From positions 310,001-374,000 of the forward strand of contig NZ_CP048632.1 of assembly GCF_010669145.1 (NCBI RefSeq): 64,000 nt of DNA, given 5' to 3'. This document shows positions 34,879 through 41,889 of this stretch, piece after piece. A model generated the notes under the pieces. It made no database searches, was not told the origin of the DNA, and worked only from the letters and a program-made list of their open reading frames with translations. Every line of letters starts with the position of its first letter. Positions within the stretch are counted from its first letter, which is position 1. The translations under genes were made by a program, and so were the position numbers. The DNA comes from Rhizobium oryzihabitans (GTDB lineage Bacteria > Pseudomonadota > Alphaproteobacteria > Rhizobiales > Rhizobiaceae).

Positions 34879-35205
34879 TTACTCGGACAAAGCCGGTGGG
34901 TTGGTGGGGTTAGCCGAGGCGTAGAGTTTTGTTCGGTAGGGAAACTTCTGGATGTCAACCAGAGCGACCAACTCACGCTCACCGAAAGCTTCAGGATCCC
35001 CATGAGCCGAAACAATCTCCGCTACCGCAACCGCATTGGACAGGGCAGATTCGAGGGCTTTCGCGTCCTCAAGCGATAGCGAGACATCGTAGTTGTTTAG
35101 ATCAACTCGCTCACCAGTCGTTTCGGCGTCGGCATAGTCCTGCGCTTTATCCGCCTCGACGTATTCGATTGCCGATCTCAGCCGGTTGATGATTTCACCC
35201 TGCAT
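34879..35205 (-). CDS. Small phage protein of unknown function
   Basis: 108 residues from the ATG with GGGAGAAGAAG upstream. Acidic, with a helical N-terminal half (IINRLRSAIEYVEADKAQDY), no membrane segment and no recognised motif. The longer in-frame ORF upstream would run into the pentapeptide gene and is not used. Confidence 0.55.
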   Translation of the reverse strand: MQGEIINRLRSAIEYVEADKAQDYADAETTGERVDLNNYDVSLSLEDAKALESALSNAVAVAEIVSAHGDPEAFGERELVALVDIQKFPYRTKLYASANPTNPPALSE

Positions 35206-35228
35206 CTTCTTCTCCCGCTGTGCTGTGG

Positions 35229-35936
35229 TTACTTGGTGGGGGTGGAGAGAGCGGGTTCCGTCATCTCGTTCAGCGCCAGCCATTCGAGCGACCATTCCAG
35301 CGCCATTTTCGATGCGAAGCCGCCGGCACTGTCGTCTTCCGGCTTGTCGCCCTTGCGGATCATGGCGAACCACTGTTCGGCATGGTTCGAGGCGCTGTGA
35401 TCGAGAACGTCGTAGTTGACCGATTTCGCATTCGCGATGGTGCCGACGAGGCAGGCGCATTCGCCTTCATAGGTCGATCCGTCAACGCGACCGTCACGCA
35501 GCGCGGCGATCAGCGCAGGTACTTCATGGCGGTTCTGCGTAAGCGTCATCCAAAGATCGGCTTTGAAACTTCGCAGGTTGGCGTAGCTCAGGTCGGCGTA
35601 GCTCAGGTTGGCGGAGCGCAGGTTGGCGTAGCTCAGGTCGGCGTAGCTCAGGTTGGCGGAGCGCAGGTCGGCGTAGCGCAGGTTGGCGTAGCTCAGGTCG
35701 GCGTAGCTCAGGTTGGCGGAGCGCAGGTCGGCGTAGCGCAGGTTGGCGTAGCTCAGGTCGGCGTAGCTCAGGTTGGCGGAGCGCAGGTCGGCGTAGCGCA
35801 GGTCGGCCTTTGCTTCCAAAGCCGCCAGAACGGCAAGCCGGAGCAGTATGGAATTCGGCGTGTTTTCGTCCGCCTCGACATCTGCCGAGTACAGAACCGT
35901 GTCATCCCAACGATTTTTGATTTCAACTTTCATCAT
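35229..35936 (-). CDS. Pentapeptide-repeat protein
   Basis: 235 residues. About 17 tandem pentapeptides of the form A-(D/N)-L-(R/S)-(Y/S) fill residues about 43-127, predicting a right-handed quadrilateral beta-helix of about four coils. The flanking parts (1-40 and 128-235) are ordinary globular or helical sequence (ALRDGRVDGSTYEGECACLV). Pentapeptide proteins include DNA-mimicking gyrase inhibitors (Qnr, MfpA) and many of unknown role. The repeat DNA is unusually uniform (see the repeat feature). Confidence 0.8.
   Translation of the reverse strand: MMKVEIKNRWDDTVLYSADVEADENTPNSILLRLAVLAALEAKADLRYADLRSANLSYADLSYANLRYADLRSANLSYADLSYANLRYADLRSANLSYADLSYANLRSANLSYADLSYANLRSFKADLWMTLTQNRHEVPALIAALRDGRVDGSTYEGECACLVGTIANAKSVNYDVLDHSASNHAEQWFAMIRKGDKPEDDSAGGFASKMALEWSLEWLALNEMTEPALSTPTK
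35573..35812. repeat. 15-bp tandem repeats arranged in perfect 60-bp units
   Basis: The pentapeptide region is built from 15-bp units of the type GTYGGCGTAGCTCAG. They group into 60-bp higher units: the 60 bases at 35641-35700 are identical to 35701-35760 and a third copy is nearly complete. Perfect identity at all codon positions points to recent tandem expansion, not to selection on protein alone. Confidence 0.85.
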
Positions 35937-35972
35937 TTTCCTATCCCTTGTCTGAAGCCCTATGCGGGGCGG

Positions 35973-36455
35973 CTATTCGGCGGCGGCGAGGACTGCTCGG
36001 GCCGCATCGAAAATCGGGCCATCCAGATTGCGGACTCCGTGGCTATCGAACTCGTCGGCGTTCTTCATTGCGAGGTCGCACCAATCGATGATTGCTTGCA
36101 GGCGCCCGGTCAGGACGGCGATCTGCTCGTCTTTCGAGGCGATCTGCGAATGAAGCTTGCCGACCTCGTGCCGCCAGTGATCCAGAGCATCGGCCCGCTT
36201 CTCAGCGTCAGCGGCCCACTTGGCAAATGGCTCATGCTGCGACAGGCAATCTCCCGGTTTATGGGCATTGCTGTCCTCGTTGAGCTTCCAGAGCGGATCG
36301 ACGCGCCCGATAGCTTCGATGCCTTTGTTCGTGAACCAGTGAGGCGAGCCACCCGAAGTGCCAGCGATTTTGCAGAGCGTTGAAAACATAAGCTCGTAGC
36401 CATACGCGAGACGGGCAATCGATTTTGCGGATACAGTGACCGTGCTCATAGTCAT
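35973..36455 (-). CDS. Phage early protein of unknown function
   Basis: 160 residues from ATG at 36455 in a TGATG overlap. N-terminal SIARLAYGYELMFSTL and a middle WKLNEDSNAHKPGDCLSQHE are followed by a coiled coil (HDQIASKDEQIAVL-like, about 100-130). No recognised domain. An alternative ATG lies two codons later. Confidence 0.55.
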   Translation of the reverse strand: MTMSTVTVSAKSIARLAYGYELMFSTLCKIAGTSGGSPHWFTNKGIEAIGRVDPLWKLNEDSNAHKPGDCLSQHEPFAKWAADAEKRADALDHWRHEVGKLHSQIASKDEQIAVLTGRLQAIIDWCDLAMKNADEFDSHGVRNLDGPIFDAARAVLAAAE

Positions 36456-36733
36456 CACTCCGCCGCTTCCAGACGACCGATGACGGCGCCGTGGACGATG
36501 GGGTTGCGATCAAACCGGGGAAGAACAATCTCGCCGGGACGGGCATGGCGCTGGAACTCAAACACCTCGCCGCCGTAGCGCTGTGCGTCTGCATCCGCTT
36601 CCTCGACATCGTCGTATTCGAGCGCAGCATCGTAGTCCGTGGTCCACTCCATCCCGTCACCGAACTGGCAAAGGTAGATGGCCTTACCGCTGCGGGTATG
36701 CATTTCGACGTTGAAGCGCTTTACCATTGGCAT
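36455..36733 (-). CDS. Small acidic phage protein
   Basis: 92 residues from ATG at 36733 in a TGATG overlap. Acidic centre (YDAALEYDDVEEADADAQRY) between short strands, with RPGEIVLPRFDRNP near the end. No family recognised. Confidence 0.55.
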   Translation of the reverse strand: MPMVKRFNVEMHTRSGKAIYLCQFGDGMEWTTDYDAALEYDDVEEADADAQRYGGEVFEFQRHARPGEIVLPRFDRNPIVHGAVIGRLEAAE

Positions 36734-37149
36734 CACGCACCTGCCGTTTCGGTTAGGCTGTCGAGATCGACGCCGATACGCTTGAGCAACGCCTTTTTCT
36801 GGTCCTCGTTCAGGAGCTTGCCGCTCAGAAGCATGTTGACCGTCTTCTCCCCGATCTGGAGGTTAGGGGCCAATGCGCGATTGACGTTGTAATCTTCCTG
36901 CACCTTGACGGTGAGGCCGAAGCCATGTGTCGGAATGGTCGCGGTGAGTTCCGGCCAGTTGAACTGGATGGACGATCTCCTGTATTCTTGGCAGTCAATC
37001 GCCAGCGCTCCGAGGCCTTTCGGGCTATTCAGAAACTCCTTCTGCGCCTCTTCGCGAACCTTGATAAGTTCTGCTTCGGCAGCCTTCAGGCGCGAAACCA
37101 GCGCCTTACCGAGGTCATCGTAGGAGACTGCGACTTTCACGTAAGTCAT
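36733..37149 (-). CDS. Phage early protein of unknown function
   Basis: 138 residues. A helical N-terminal half (SRLKAAEAELIKVREEAQKE) and a beta-rich centre (FNWPELTATIPTHGFGLTVK) are followed by a short helical end (LSGKLLNEDQKKALLKRI). No recognised family. Follows the first gene of the leftward operon after a 35-bp gap. Confidence 0.55.
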   Translation of the reverse strand: MTYVKVAVSYDDLGKALVSRLKAAEAELIKVREEAQKEFLNSPKGLGALAIDCQEYRRSSIQFNWPELTATIPTHGFGLTVKVQEDYNVNRALAPNLQIGEKTVNMLLSGKLLNEDQKKALLKRIGVDLDSLTETAGA

Positions 37150-37184
37150 TTGCTCATCCTCAGTGGTTGAGATCGTGTTGGAGA

Positions 37185-37820
37185 TCAGGCGGAGATTTTT
37201 TCGAGGGCTTCGCGGAAGCGGGCTTTTTCAGCCTCAAGGAACGCTTTGTGCTTGGCTTCGACGCCGCGACGAACCTCAGCAATCAGTTCGTTCGTCACCT
37301 TCTCGATCTCGCGCTTGAAGGTCGTTTCCATGCACCTCTCAACGAGGTACTGGATGCGGCTCTTTTCGTTGTAAGAGGATCGATCGTTGACCTTGCCGTC
37401 GCTGCCGACCATTTGCGTCAGGTACTGGCGACCGGTCAGGCCGAGAAATTCCCGCATCGTGACCGGGTCAGCGTCAGCTTTGCCGTAGGTGTACTTCGGG
37501 ATAAGCGGCTGATTGATGATTTCGGTCGTGACGGCTTCGAGCGTGGCATCTGCCTTTGCGGTCACCAGCGAAATTGTCTTGGCCTCGATTTCTTTTGCAA
37601 GACGATCATTGCCGAACTTGCCGACCAGCTGCTGAGCGGCAGCCTGAACGATCAGCTCTTCCATGTCGCGCAGCGTCCACGAGGTCATGGCAACATGAAA
37701 CTCGATACCGTTGCCTTCAGCCTCTTTGCGGGCCTCCATGCTGCTGGACACGCCATCGTCGTCATGTTCTGCGCCGAGCAGTTCGTTGGCGTTGCCAGTA
37801 TCCATGATCACGTTCGTCAT
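37185..37820 (-). CDS. First gene of the leftward operon, unknown function
   Basis: 211 residues from the ATG with GGATGAG upstream. The longer in-frame ORF would include the operator region and is rejected. Acidic N-terminus (AEHDDDG), then a helical body with MTSWTLRDMEELIVQAAAQQ, YTYGKADADPVTMREFLGLT and a long C-terminal coiled coil rich in Glu/Lys. By position it is the earliest product of the leftward operon. Confidence 0.6.
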   Translation of the reverse strand: MTNVIMDTGNANELLGAEHDDDGVSSSMEARKEAEGNGIEFHVAMTSWTLRDMEELIVQAAAQQLVGKFGNDRLAKEIEAKTISLVTAKADATLEAVTTEIINQPLIPKYTYGKADADPVTMREFLGLTGRQYLTQMVGSDGKVNDRSSYNEKSRIQYLVERCMETTFKREIEKVTNELIAEVRRGVEAKHKAFLEAEKARFREALEKISA

Positions 37821-37901
37821 CGTCTCATCCTCATCCGGGTTGTTCCCGCCCTTCCATTTCGTCTCCGTGGGAGCTTCATTCGGTGGGCTTGTGAGGAGAA
37901 T

Positions 37902-37962
37902 GTTGCATAACGTGCAACTTATTGCAATGGGGTCGGCGAAAGAAAGTTGAATAACATGCAAC
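37902..37962 (-). promoter_or_regulatory. Leftward operator region: two 17-bp inverted repeats
   Basis: GTTGCATAACGTGCAAC (37902-37918) and GTTGAATAACATGCAAC (37946-37962) share the plan GTTGnA-N5-TGCAAC. They lie 80-140 bp upstream of the first leftward gene, the expected place of an early promoter. The same plan recurs at the cI/cro switch, so these are probable repressor sites controlling the leftward operon. Confidence 0.75.
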
Positions 37963-37991
37963 TTATTTGTTGCGCCATCGTGCATATGAGA

Positions 37992-38027
37992 GCAAAAAGA
38001 AACCCCGGCGGGATGATCCGACCGGGG
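37992..38027 (-). terminator. Leftward terminator just before the leftward operators
   Basis: On the minus strand a CCCCGG/CCGGGG hairpin (38003-38008 with 38022-38027) is followed by TTTCTTTTTGC. It would stop leftward transcripts from the immunity side before they reach the leftward promoter. Confidence 0.7.
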
Positions 38028-38543
38028 CTGATGGCATAAGTTGCTTCGACGGTTGTTTTACCAGAATGGTATAATTTCGCAACCGAAACGATTGCTGTCA
38101 GGCGCTGAAAAGCACAAAATCTTGCGTCTGCTCGGAGGTTCCCGGCAAGATGATGTGTTTAGAGGTGCAAAGGCAGCGGTTTTTTCAGGGCATTGTCCCG
38201 CGCCGCCGATCAATCCGGCAAATCAATCCCGACGCGGTTGCTGCTTCCCAGGCTGAAGCAGACTGTCTCAGGGGATTAGACGACCCTTCGACTGGCTTGG
38301 ACGTGGCTTGAGAGATTGAAGCAGGGTTATGCGGACCATGAGGGCGCTTCGGCGTTGATGATGGGGAAGGATTGGCCCACCTGTGAAACGGGCACCTGTG
38401 GATACTGAGACTTGAAAGCGTCCCGGACTGGCTGCTGATTGAGAGCGCCCTCCGTAACTCAGGACCGTGGTGTTTCCCTCATGGGGGCATACGTCTTGAT
38501 AGGGGAAACTATGCTCTGAATCCTGAATCAGACTGAAACCAGA
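38028..38543. other. Islet between two terminators, without a confident gene
   Basis: 516 bases between the terminator at 37992 and the one at 38544. The flanks share the 17-nt direct repeat AGAGCAAAAAGAAACCC (37989-38005 and 38541-38557). It contains a perfect TATAAT on the + strand at 38070-38075, a possible 53-codon reading frame (38150-38311), and an inverted pair GTTTCCC...GGGGAAAC near 38472-38509. An sRNA, a tiny protein or decayed phage DNA are all possible. Confidence 0.4.
38150..38311 (+). CDS. Possible 53-residue basic protein
   Basis: ATG at 38150 follows GGAGG by about 11 bases and a TATAAT hexamer by about 75. The product has an Arg-rich first half (QRQRFFQGIVPRRRSIRQ) and an acidic second half ending DDPSTGLDVA. 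Orientation is opposite to the genes on both sides. No family recognised. It could be a chance reading frame. Confidence 0.3.
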   Translation: MMCLEVQRQRFFQGIVPRRRSIRQINPDAVAASQAEADCLRGLDDPSTGLDVA

Positions 38544-38569
38544 GCAAAAAGAAACCCGCCGGAGCGGGT
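38544..38569 (-). terminator. Terminator at the end of the repressor (immunity) operon
   Basis: On the minus strand the stem ACCCGC/GCGGGT (38554-38559 with 38564-38569, loop of 4) is followed by TTTCTTTTTGC, directly after the stop codon at 38571. Confidence 0.8.
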
Positions 38570-38570
38570 C

Positions 38571-38762
38571 TCAATCAACGTCCATTGTGAATTTCAAAGC
38601 TTGCAAAGCGGCAGCTCGTTTTTCCTCTGTTAGAGGCTCAGGGTCAGGGACTGTCCAAAATTCTCCGTCCCTATCCTGATGTACCGTTGAACCTTCGTAA
38701 GCCCGACGAACCGGTGTTAGGCCAAGCGACTTGATTTCTGCCCGATACTCGTCCGCCGTCAA
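38571..38762 (-). CDS. Small phage protein after the DUF1902 gene
   Basis: 63 residues from a TTG directly adjacent to the stop codon of the DUF1902 gene (TAATTG), so translation is probably coupled. DEYRAEIKSLGLTPVRRAYE then DRDGEFWTVPDP, helix then strands. No family recognised. Last gene of the repressor operon, followed by a terminator. Confidence 0.55.
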   Translation of the reverse strand: MTADEYRAEIKSLGLTPVRRAYEGSTVHQDRDGEFWTVPDPEPLTEEKRAAALQALKFTMDVD

Positions 38763-39038
38763 TTATGCGGCTTCCTGCAATTCAAAGCGGCGCGTCTGTG
38801 TTTCAAAGCCGATCGATTCAAGCGATACTTCTTCGGCTGGCCGAACGATGACGTTCTTGTGGCCTTTCGCTTCCATGAGAGCAACGATTGCCTCAGGAAT
38901 ACGATCATTCAATTCTTCCATGGTATCGCCATGGACAAAAAGCCCCCGCACTTGCTTGCTTGTCGCAATCATCATGCCGGTTTCTTTGTGCTGCTTAACG
39001 TCGATTTCTATGAACGTATGGTTGGTGTGCACGGTCAT
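38763..39038 (-). CDS. DUF1902/HicB-like protein
   Basis: 91 residues from the ATG preceded by GGTGGAGA. IEIDVKQHKETGMMIATSKQ and GLFVHGDTMEELNDRIPEAI show the HicB/DUF1902 partial RNase-H-like fold. There is no HicA toxin next to it, and no C-terminal DNA-binding domain is visible. It could be an antitoxin-like remnant or a lysogeny accessory protein, since it sits in the repressor operon. Confidence 0.7.
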   Translation of the reverse strand: MTVHTNHTFIEIDVKQHKETGMMIATSKQVRGLFVHGDTMEELNDRIPEAIVALMEAKGHKNVIVRPAEEVSLESIGFETQTRRFELQEAA

Positions 39039-39173
39039 ATCACTCTCCACCTATCCCTTTTTGTTTATTTTTATTTCATGTAAGCACTGAGCTTGGCATT
39101 GGCCAATTAACTTTTTGTTACGTTCGTCGTTGTAAGGGCGCGAACGTGAGCGAAGCTGGATTGTTCCGGCCGC

Positions 39174-39368
39174 TCACTGCTTCTTCACCTCGTCCCGTTT
39201 CATCCGCTCAAGCTCGTCTGCGCCCAGAGCTGCCTCAAGCACAGCATCCACCTCCGGCAAGAAGCTCTCCCACATCGGCCGCTGTTCAAAGGTGATGTTC
39301 TCCGGCACTTCATTGAAGCGGGCTAGGGCGCGGGCGGCGCGTTCTCGGGGAGGTTGGGGTAGTTTCAT
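39174..39368 (-). CDS. Small phage protein cotranscribed with the repressor
   Basis: 64 residues in an ATGA overlap with the repressor gene. Basic first half (PPRERAARALARFNEV), acidic second half (LPEVDAVLEAALGADELERM). No recognised domain. Expressed in the lysogen if it shares the repressor transcript. Confidence 0.55.
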   Translation of the reverse strand: MKLPQPPRERAARALARFNEVPENITFEQRPMWESFLPEVDAVLEAALGADELERMKRDEVKKQ

Positions 39369-39712
39369 CCGTCAGTGCCGGTTTTAATGTCCTCGAACAT
39401 CAACTTGAGCATCTGGACGGCTTTCTCTTTCTGCTCTTCGGTTTTGTCGCGGAAAAACTGAGCTAACCAATCGTCCTCTGGATCTCGGAAAAGAGAGCCG
39501 ACTTCTTCCAGCTGGAAAAGAATGCAGAGCTTATCAAGATACTCGGGCTTCGGTAGGACACCTTTGTTGAACCACTTCGAAACAAGGCCTTTGTCGACGT
39601 CGAGTTCTTCAACGATATCCTTCTGCTTAAGCCCGCGCTTCTCCGCCCACTCTGGTATGAAGTGGATGCGGCGCGGCGTCTTATTGGCGTGAATCGGGGT
39701 GATGTTGCTCAT
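39365..39712 (-). CDS. XRE-type phage repressor (cI-like)
   Basis: 115 residues. An N-terminal helix-turn-helix (about 14-62) with EKRGLKQKDIVEELDVDKGL and SKWFNKGVLPKPEYLDKL matches XRE/Cro-cI DNA-binding domains. There is no LexA-like peptidase domain, so release from lysogeny should not use RecA-stimulated autocleavage (inference). Transcribed away from the cro-like gene, with operators overlapping its start codon. Confidence 0.8.
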   Translation of the reverse strand: MSNITPIHANKTPRRIHFIPEWAEKRGLKQKDIVEELDVDKGLVSKWFNKGVLPKPEYLDKLCILFQLEEVGSLFRDPEDDWLAQFFRDKTEEQKEKAVQMLKLMFEDIKTGTDG

Positions 39713-39797
39713 GTTGCAACTTTACGATTTTCAAAAAGTTTGATCGTTATTGCGGCATGCAACTTTTTCTGTTGCGTCAAGTTGCAACTTATGCAAC
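39704..39797. promoter_or_regulatory. Repressor/cro operator region
   Basis: GTTGCTCATGTTGCAAC (39704-39720, over the repressor start) and GTTGCAACTTATGCAAC (39781-39797, just before the cro-like start) share the GTTGCN-N5-TGCAAC plan with the leftward operators. Half sites occur between them (TGCAAC at 39758-39763, GTTGC at 39771-39775). This is the expected genetic switch of the prophage. Confidence 0.75.
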
Positions 39798-39799
39798 TA

Positions 39800-40036
39800 A
39801 TGTCAGCCATGGAACAGACATCGGCAATCACCAAATTTCGCGAAGGCAACGACCGGATGACCCTTGAGGCATTCGGCAAGCTATTCACTCCGGCTGTCGA
39901 CAAGTCGACGGTCCTTCGCTGGGAGCGCGGCCAGATTACGCCGCGACGGGCAATAGAGATTGAAGCAGTTTCCGGAATTTCGCGTCATGAATTGCTGCCT
40001 GACGTGTTTGGCAGAGCGCCGGAGAACGCAGCATGA
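39800..40036 (+). CDS. Cro/YdaS-like regulator
   Basis: 78 residues from ATG at 39800 (a second ATG lies three codons later; neither has a clear ribosome site). TLEAFGKLFTPAVDKSTVLR, then WERGQITPRRAIEIEAVSGI and SRHELLPDVFG, match Cro/YdaS-type HTH proteins of temperate phages. First gene of the rightward operon. It overlaps the next gene by 4 bp. Confidence 0.8.
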   Translation: MSAMEQTSAITKFREGNDRMTLEAFGKLFTPAVDKSTVLRWERGQITPRRAIEIEAVSGISRHELLPDVFGRAPENAA

Positions 40037-40344
40037 GCGCCGCGTCCGTTCTCTCCGAAGCTCTTTCTATCATCGCAGCACCGAACAAGTGGGCGAGGGA
40101 AGGTGTCGCATTTGACGACCGTGGAAACGAGCGCAAGGCCACAGACGAGCGCGCCAAGCGTTTTGATATGGTCGGTGCGATCCAACGGGTTCGTTGCTCT
40201 GCCGACGATTACGGCGCGGCTATCCGCATTCTCCGCGCTCAGTGCGGCAAGCAATCCATTTTCGAGTTCAACGACGGGCACGGTCATAAGGCCGTCCTCA
40301 AATGCATGCGGCGCGCGATAGCGGCTGCGGAGGTGGCGGCATGA
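40033..40344 (+). CDS. DUF6197-like phage protein
   Basis: 103 residues. The spaced pattern (SEALSIIAAPNKWAREGVAF, FDMVGAIQRV, then FNDGHGHKAVLKCMRRAI) resembles DUF6197, small proteins common in actinophages and proteobacterial phages with unknown role. ATGA overlaps on both sides show tight coupling. Confidence 0.6.
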   Translation: MSAASVLSEALSIIAAPNKWAREGVAFDDRGNERKATDERAKRFDMVGAIQRVRCSADDYGAAIRILRAQCGKQSIFEFNDGHGHKAVLKCMRRAIAAAEVAA

Positions 40345-40805
40345 TCTGGAACCACGATATATCCGCCGCACCGCGCGGCAAGATGGTGCCTTACGCCCGC
40401 AAGGGCAAAGACGGCCCGATCATCACCGAGAGCTTCCGCAAGGAATACATCCTCGCTGTCGATGTGCATGGCGATGTCTACCAGTCCTACTGGATACCGC
40501 CGCGCCACACGCAGGCTGGCACGCTTCTGGAAGGCAATCGCTGGTCTGGCTTCAATCCCGGCGTCGATCCGATCGCTTGGGCGCCGTGGCCCGAATACGA
40601 ATTCGCATCCGCCACGACGAGCGAAGATGCGCTGACCAAAGCCCCGACGAACGTAAGTCTCCCGGTTGACGAGAGGAGCGGTGAACGGGCCAACGCAGGA
40701 GGCGACAATGTAACCGGCGTCGAGAATGCTCATCAGATATCGGCGGGGGAGCTCGTCAGTAACTCCTCCGCATTCCTTCTCGAAGATGTTGGGGGAGGTG
40801 CCTAA
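40341..40805 (+). CDS. Phage early protein of unknown function
   Basis: 154 residues. The first half has many aromatic residues (MIWNHDISAAPRGKMVPYAR, WSGFNPGVDPIAWAPWPEYE), a pattern seen in DUF551-like phage proteins. The second half is low-complexity Ser/Ala/Gly. Start fixed by the ATGA overlap. Role unknown. Confidence 0.6.
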   Translation: MIWNHDISAAPRGKMVPYARKGKDGPIITESFRKEYILAVDVHGDVYQSYWIPPRHTQAGTLLEGNRWSGFNPGVDPIAWAPWPEYEFASATTSEDALTKAPTNVSLPVDERSGERANAGGDNVTGVENAHQISAGELVSNSSAFLLEDVGGGA

Positions 40806-41009
40806 ATGGCAAATGGTTTCTCCCAGATCACCAAAGACCTCCGCAGCGGCTTGAGCCTCAAGCTGATGAACTGGGCAATGGATATTGCGCCAGAAGGACC
40901 GGAGCAAACATCGATCGCACTTTTCCTGCGCGGTCATATCGAACTGGTCGTTTCGTCCGATCCGCGGTTCAGCAAGCTCAAAGAAGAACTGTTCGGGAGG
41001 AAACCATGA
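40806..41009 (+). CDS. Small phage protein of unknown function
   Basis: 67 residues, helical, starting directly after the previous stop codon and overlapping the next small gene by 4 bp. FSQITKDLRSGLSLKLMNWA and FLRGHIELVVSSDPRFSKLK are notable. No domain recognised. Confidence 0.55.
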   Translation: MANGFSQITKDLRSGLSLKLMNWAMDIAPEGPEQTSIALFLRGHIELVVSSDPRFSKLKEELFGRKP

Positions 41010-41173
41010 CCTCCGCCCGTCTCGAAGCCGCCACGCAATCGCGCCGCGCGATGTTCCGACAACCGATCCTCTGCCGTCACTGCGACGAGCCGATGTCGAT
41101 CGCTGAGCAGATCGAGCGCTTTTGCGACAAGTGCCACAACAAGCCGACAGCCGAAGTTCAGAAGGGGAATTGA
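41006..41173 (+). CDS. 55-residue zinc-ribbon-like protein
   Basis: Starts in an ATGA overlap with GGGAGG upstream. ILCRHCDEPMS and ERFCDKCHNKPT give two C-x2-C pairs about 20 residues apart, a compact zinc-ribbon candidate that may bind DNA or RNA. Confidence 0.6.
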   Translation: MTSARLEAATQSRRAMFRQPILCRHCDEPMSIAEQIERFCDKCHNKPTAEVQKGN

Positions 41174-41175
41174 TC

Positions 41176-41502
41176 ATGGAATGCAATTTCGTCGTTGGGC
41201 AGAAGGTAGTTTGCATAGGCGAATGCTTCCCAACGCATCACCTTTATCGTGGTCTGGTTCCTATCACGAAGGGCACTGTTCTTACGGTGCGCGAGATTAC
41301 GAAAGCTAAGAGGATTGATGGAAAGGAGGCCGTTGGTCTCCGGTTCAAAGAGATAATCAACCCGAGCATGGTCACGTTGCATCACGGGATTTGGGAATTT
41401 GATTATTCTCCGAGAAAGTTTCGCCCTGTCATCCAACGCAAGACCGATATCTCCATCTTCAAGGCGATGCTGAACCCGTCGAAAGAGCAGGTGACGGCAT
41501 GA
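41176..41502 (+). CDS. Phage protein of unknown function
   Basis: 108 residues starting 2 bp after the zinc-ribbon gene. Beta-rich (VVGQKVVCIGECFP, KGTVLTVREITKAK, FDYSPRKFRPVIQ), similar in outline to small SH3-like phage proteins. The C-terminus resembles tails of other early proteins. Role unknown. Confidence 0.55.
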   Translation: MECNFVVGQKVVCIGECFPTHHLYRGLVPITKGTVLTVREITKAKRIDGKEAVGLRFKEIINPSMVTLHHGIWEFDYSPRKFRPVIQRKTDISIFKAMLNPSKEQVTA

Positions 41503-41615
41503 CACCGGCATTCTCCCACGTCGAGCAACAGTTCCTCGTCTATGCGGCATGGTTCTTCTCGGCATTCGTCGTGTCGGCGGTACTGGCGCACCTGGCATTC
41601 TCGGGGCGGAAATAA
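41499..41615 (+). CDS. 38-residue single-span membrane protein
   Basis: ATGA overlap with the preceding gene. Almost the whole product is one membrane segment (FLVYAAWFFSAFVVSAVLAH) with a short GRK tail. Too short for assignment. The coupling to its neighbour supports expression. Confidence 0.5.
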   Translation: MTPAFSHVEQQFLVYAAWFFSAFVVSAVLAHLAFSGRK

Positions 41616-41650
41616 CCTTCAACAAACTGAGCGGCACGTCCCCCTGACGC

Positions 41651-41845
41651 TCAGCGCTGGTCGCCTTCATCCACCTCCCTGTTGGCGGCCAGCACCCTTA
41701 CCAGCGTTCTCCCCCGCAGCCTTGCGATGACTGCGGCGAGGGGAACACCAAGGGGAACAAAACCGCCTTTGCGCGGCGGGCCGGAGACGGCGGTTTGATT
41801 GGCATCTGTGCCGCCGTCTCCATCAGTTTCAAAGCCTTTGTACAT
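41651..41845 (-). CDS. Possible leftward gene inside the rightward operon
   Basis: 64 residues on the minus strand from an ATG with a strong GGAGGCC site 5 bases upstream. Gly/Asp/Thr-rich start, then GGFVPLGVPLAAVIARLRGR and a charged end. No + strand gene covers this stretch, so it is not a simple antisense shadow. Orientation against the operon suggests an independently controlled insertion, or a false frame. Confidence 0.4.
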   Translation of the reverse strand: MYKGFETDGDGGTDANQTAVSGPPRKGGFVPLGVPLAAVIARLRGRTLVRVLAANREVDEGDQR

Positions 41846-41889
41846 GTTGGCCTCCGTTGACGCCGCCAACCTCGCACAAAGGATGAAGA

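Noticed and set aside
35573-35812. Direct repeats resembling a CRISPR array
   Set aside because: Units are 15 bp, contiguous and in frame with a pentapeptide protein. There are no spacers.
35220-36383. 387-residue open frame on the + strand over the pentapeptide repeats
   Set aside because: Antisense to the repeat gene. It is repetitive (QVGVA units) because the repeat is short in both directions. No ribosome site of note.
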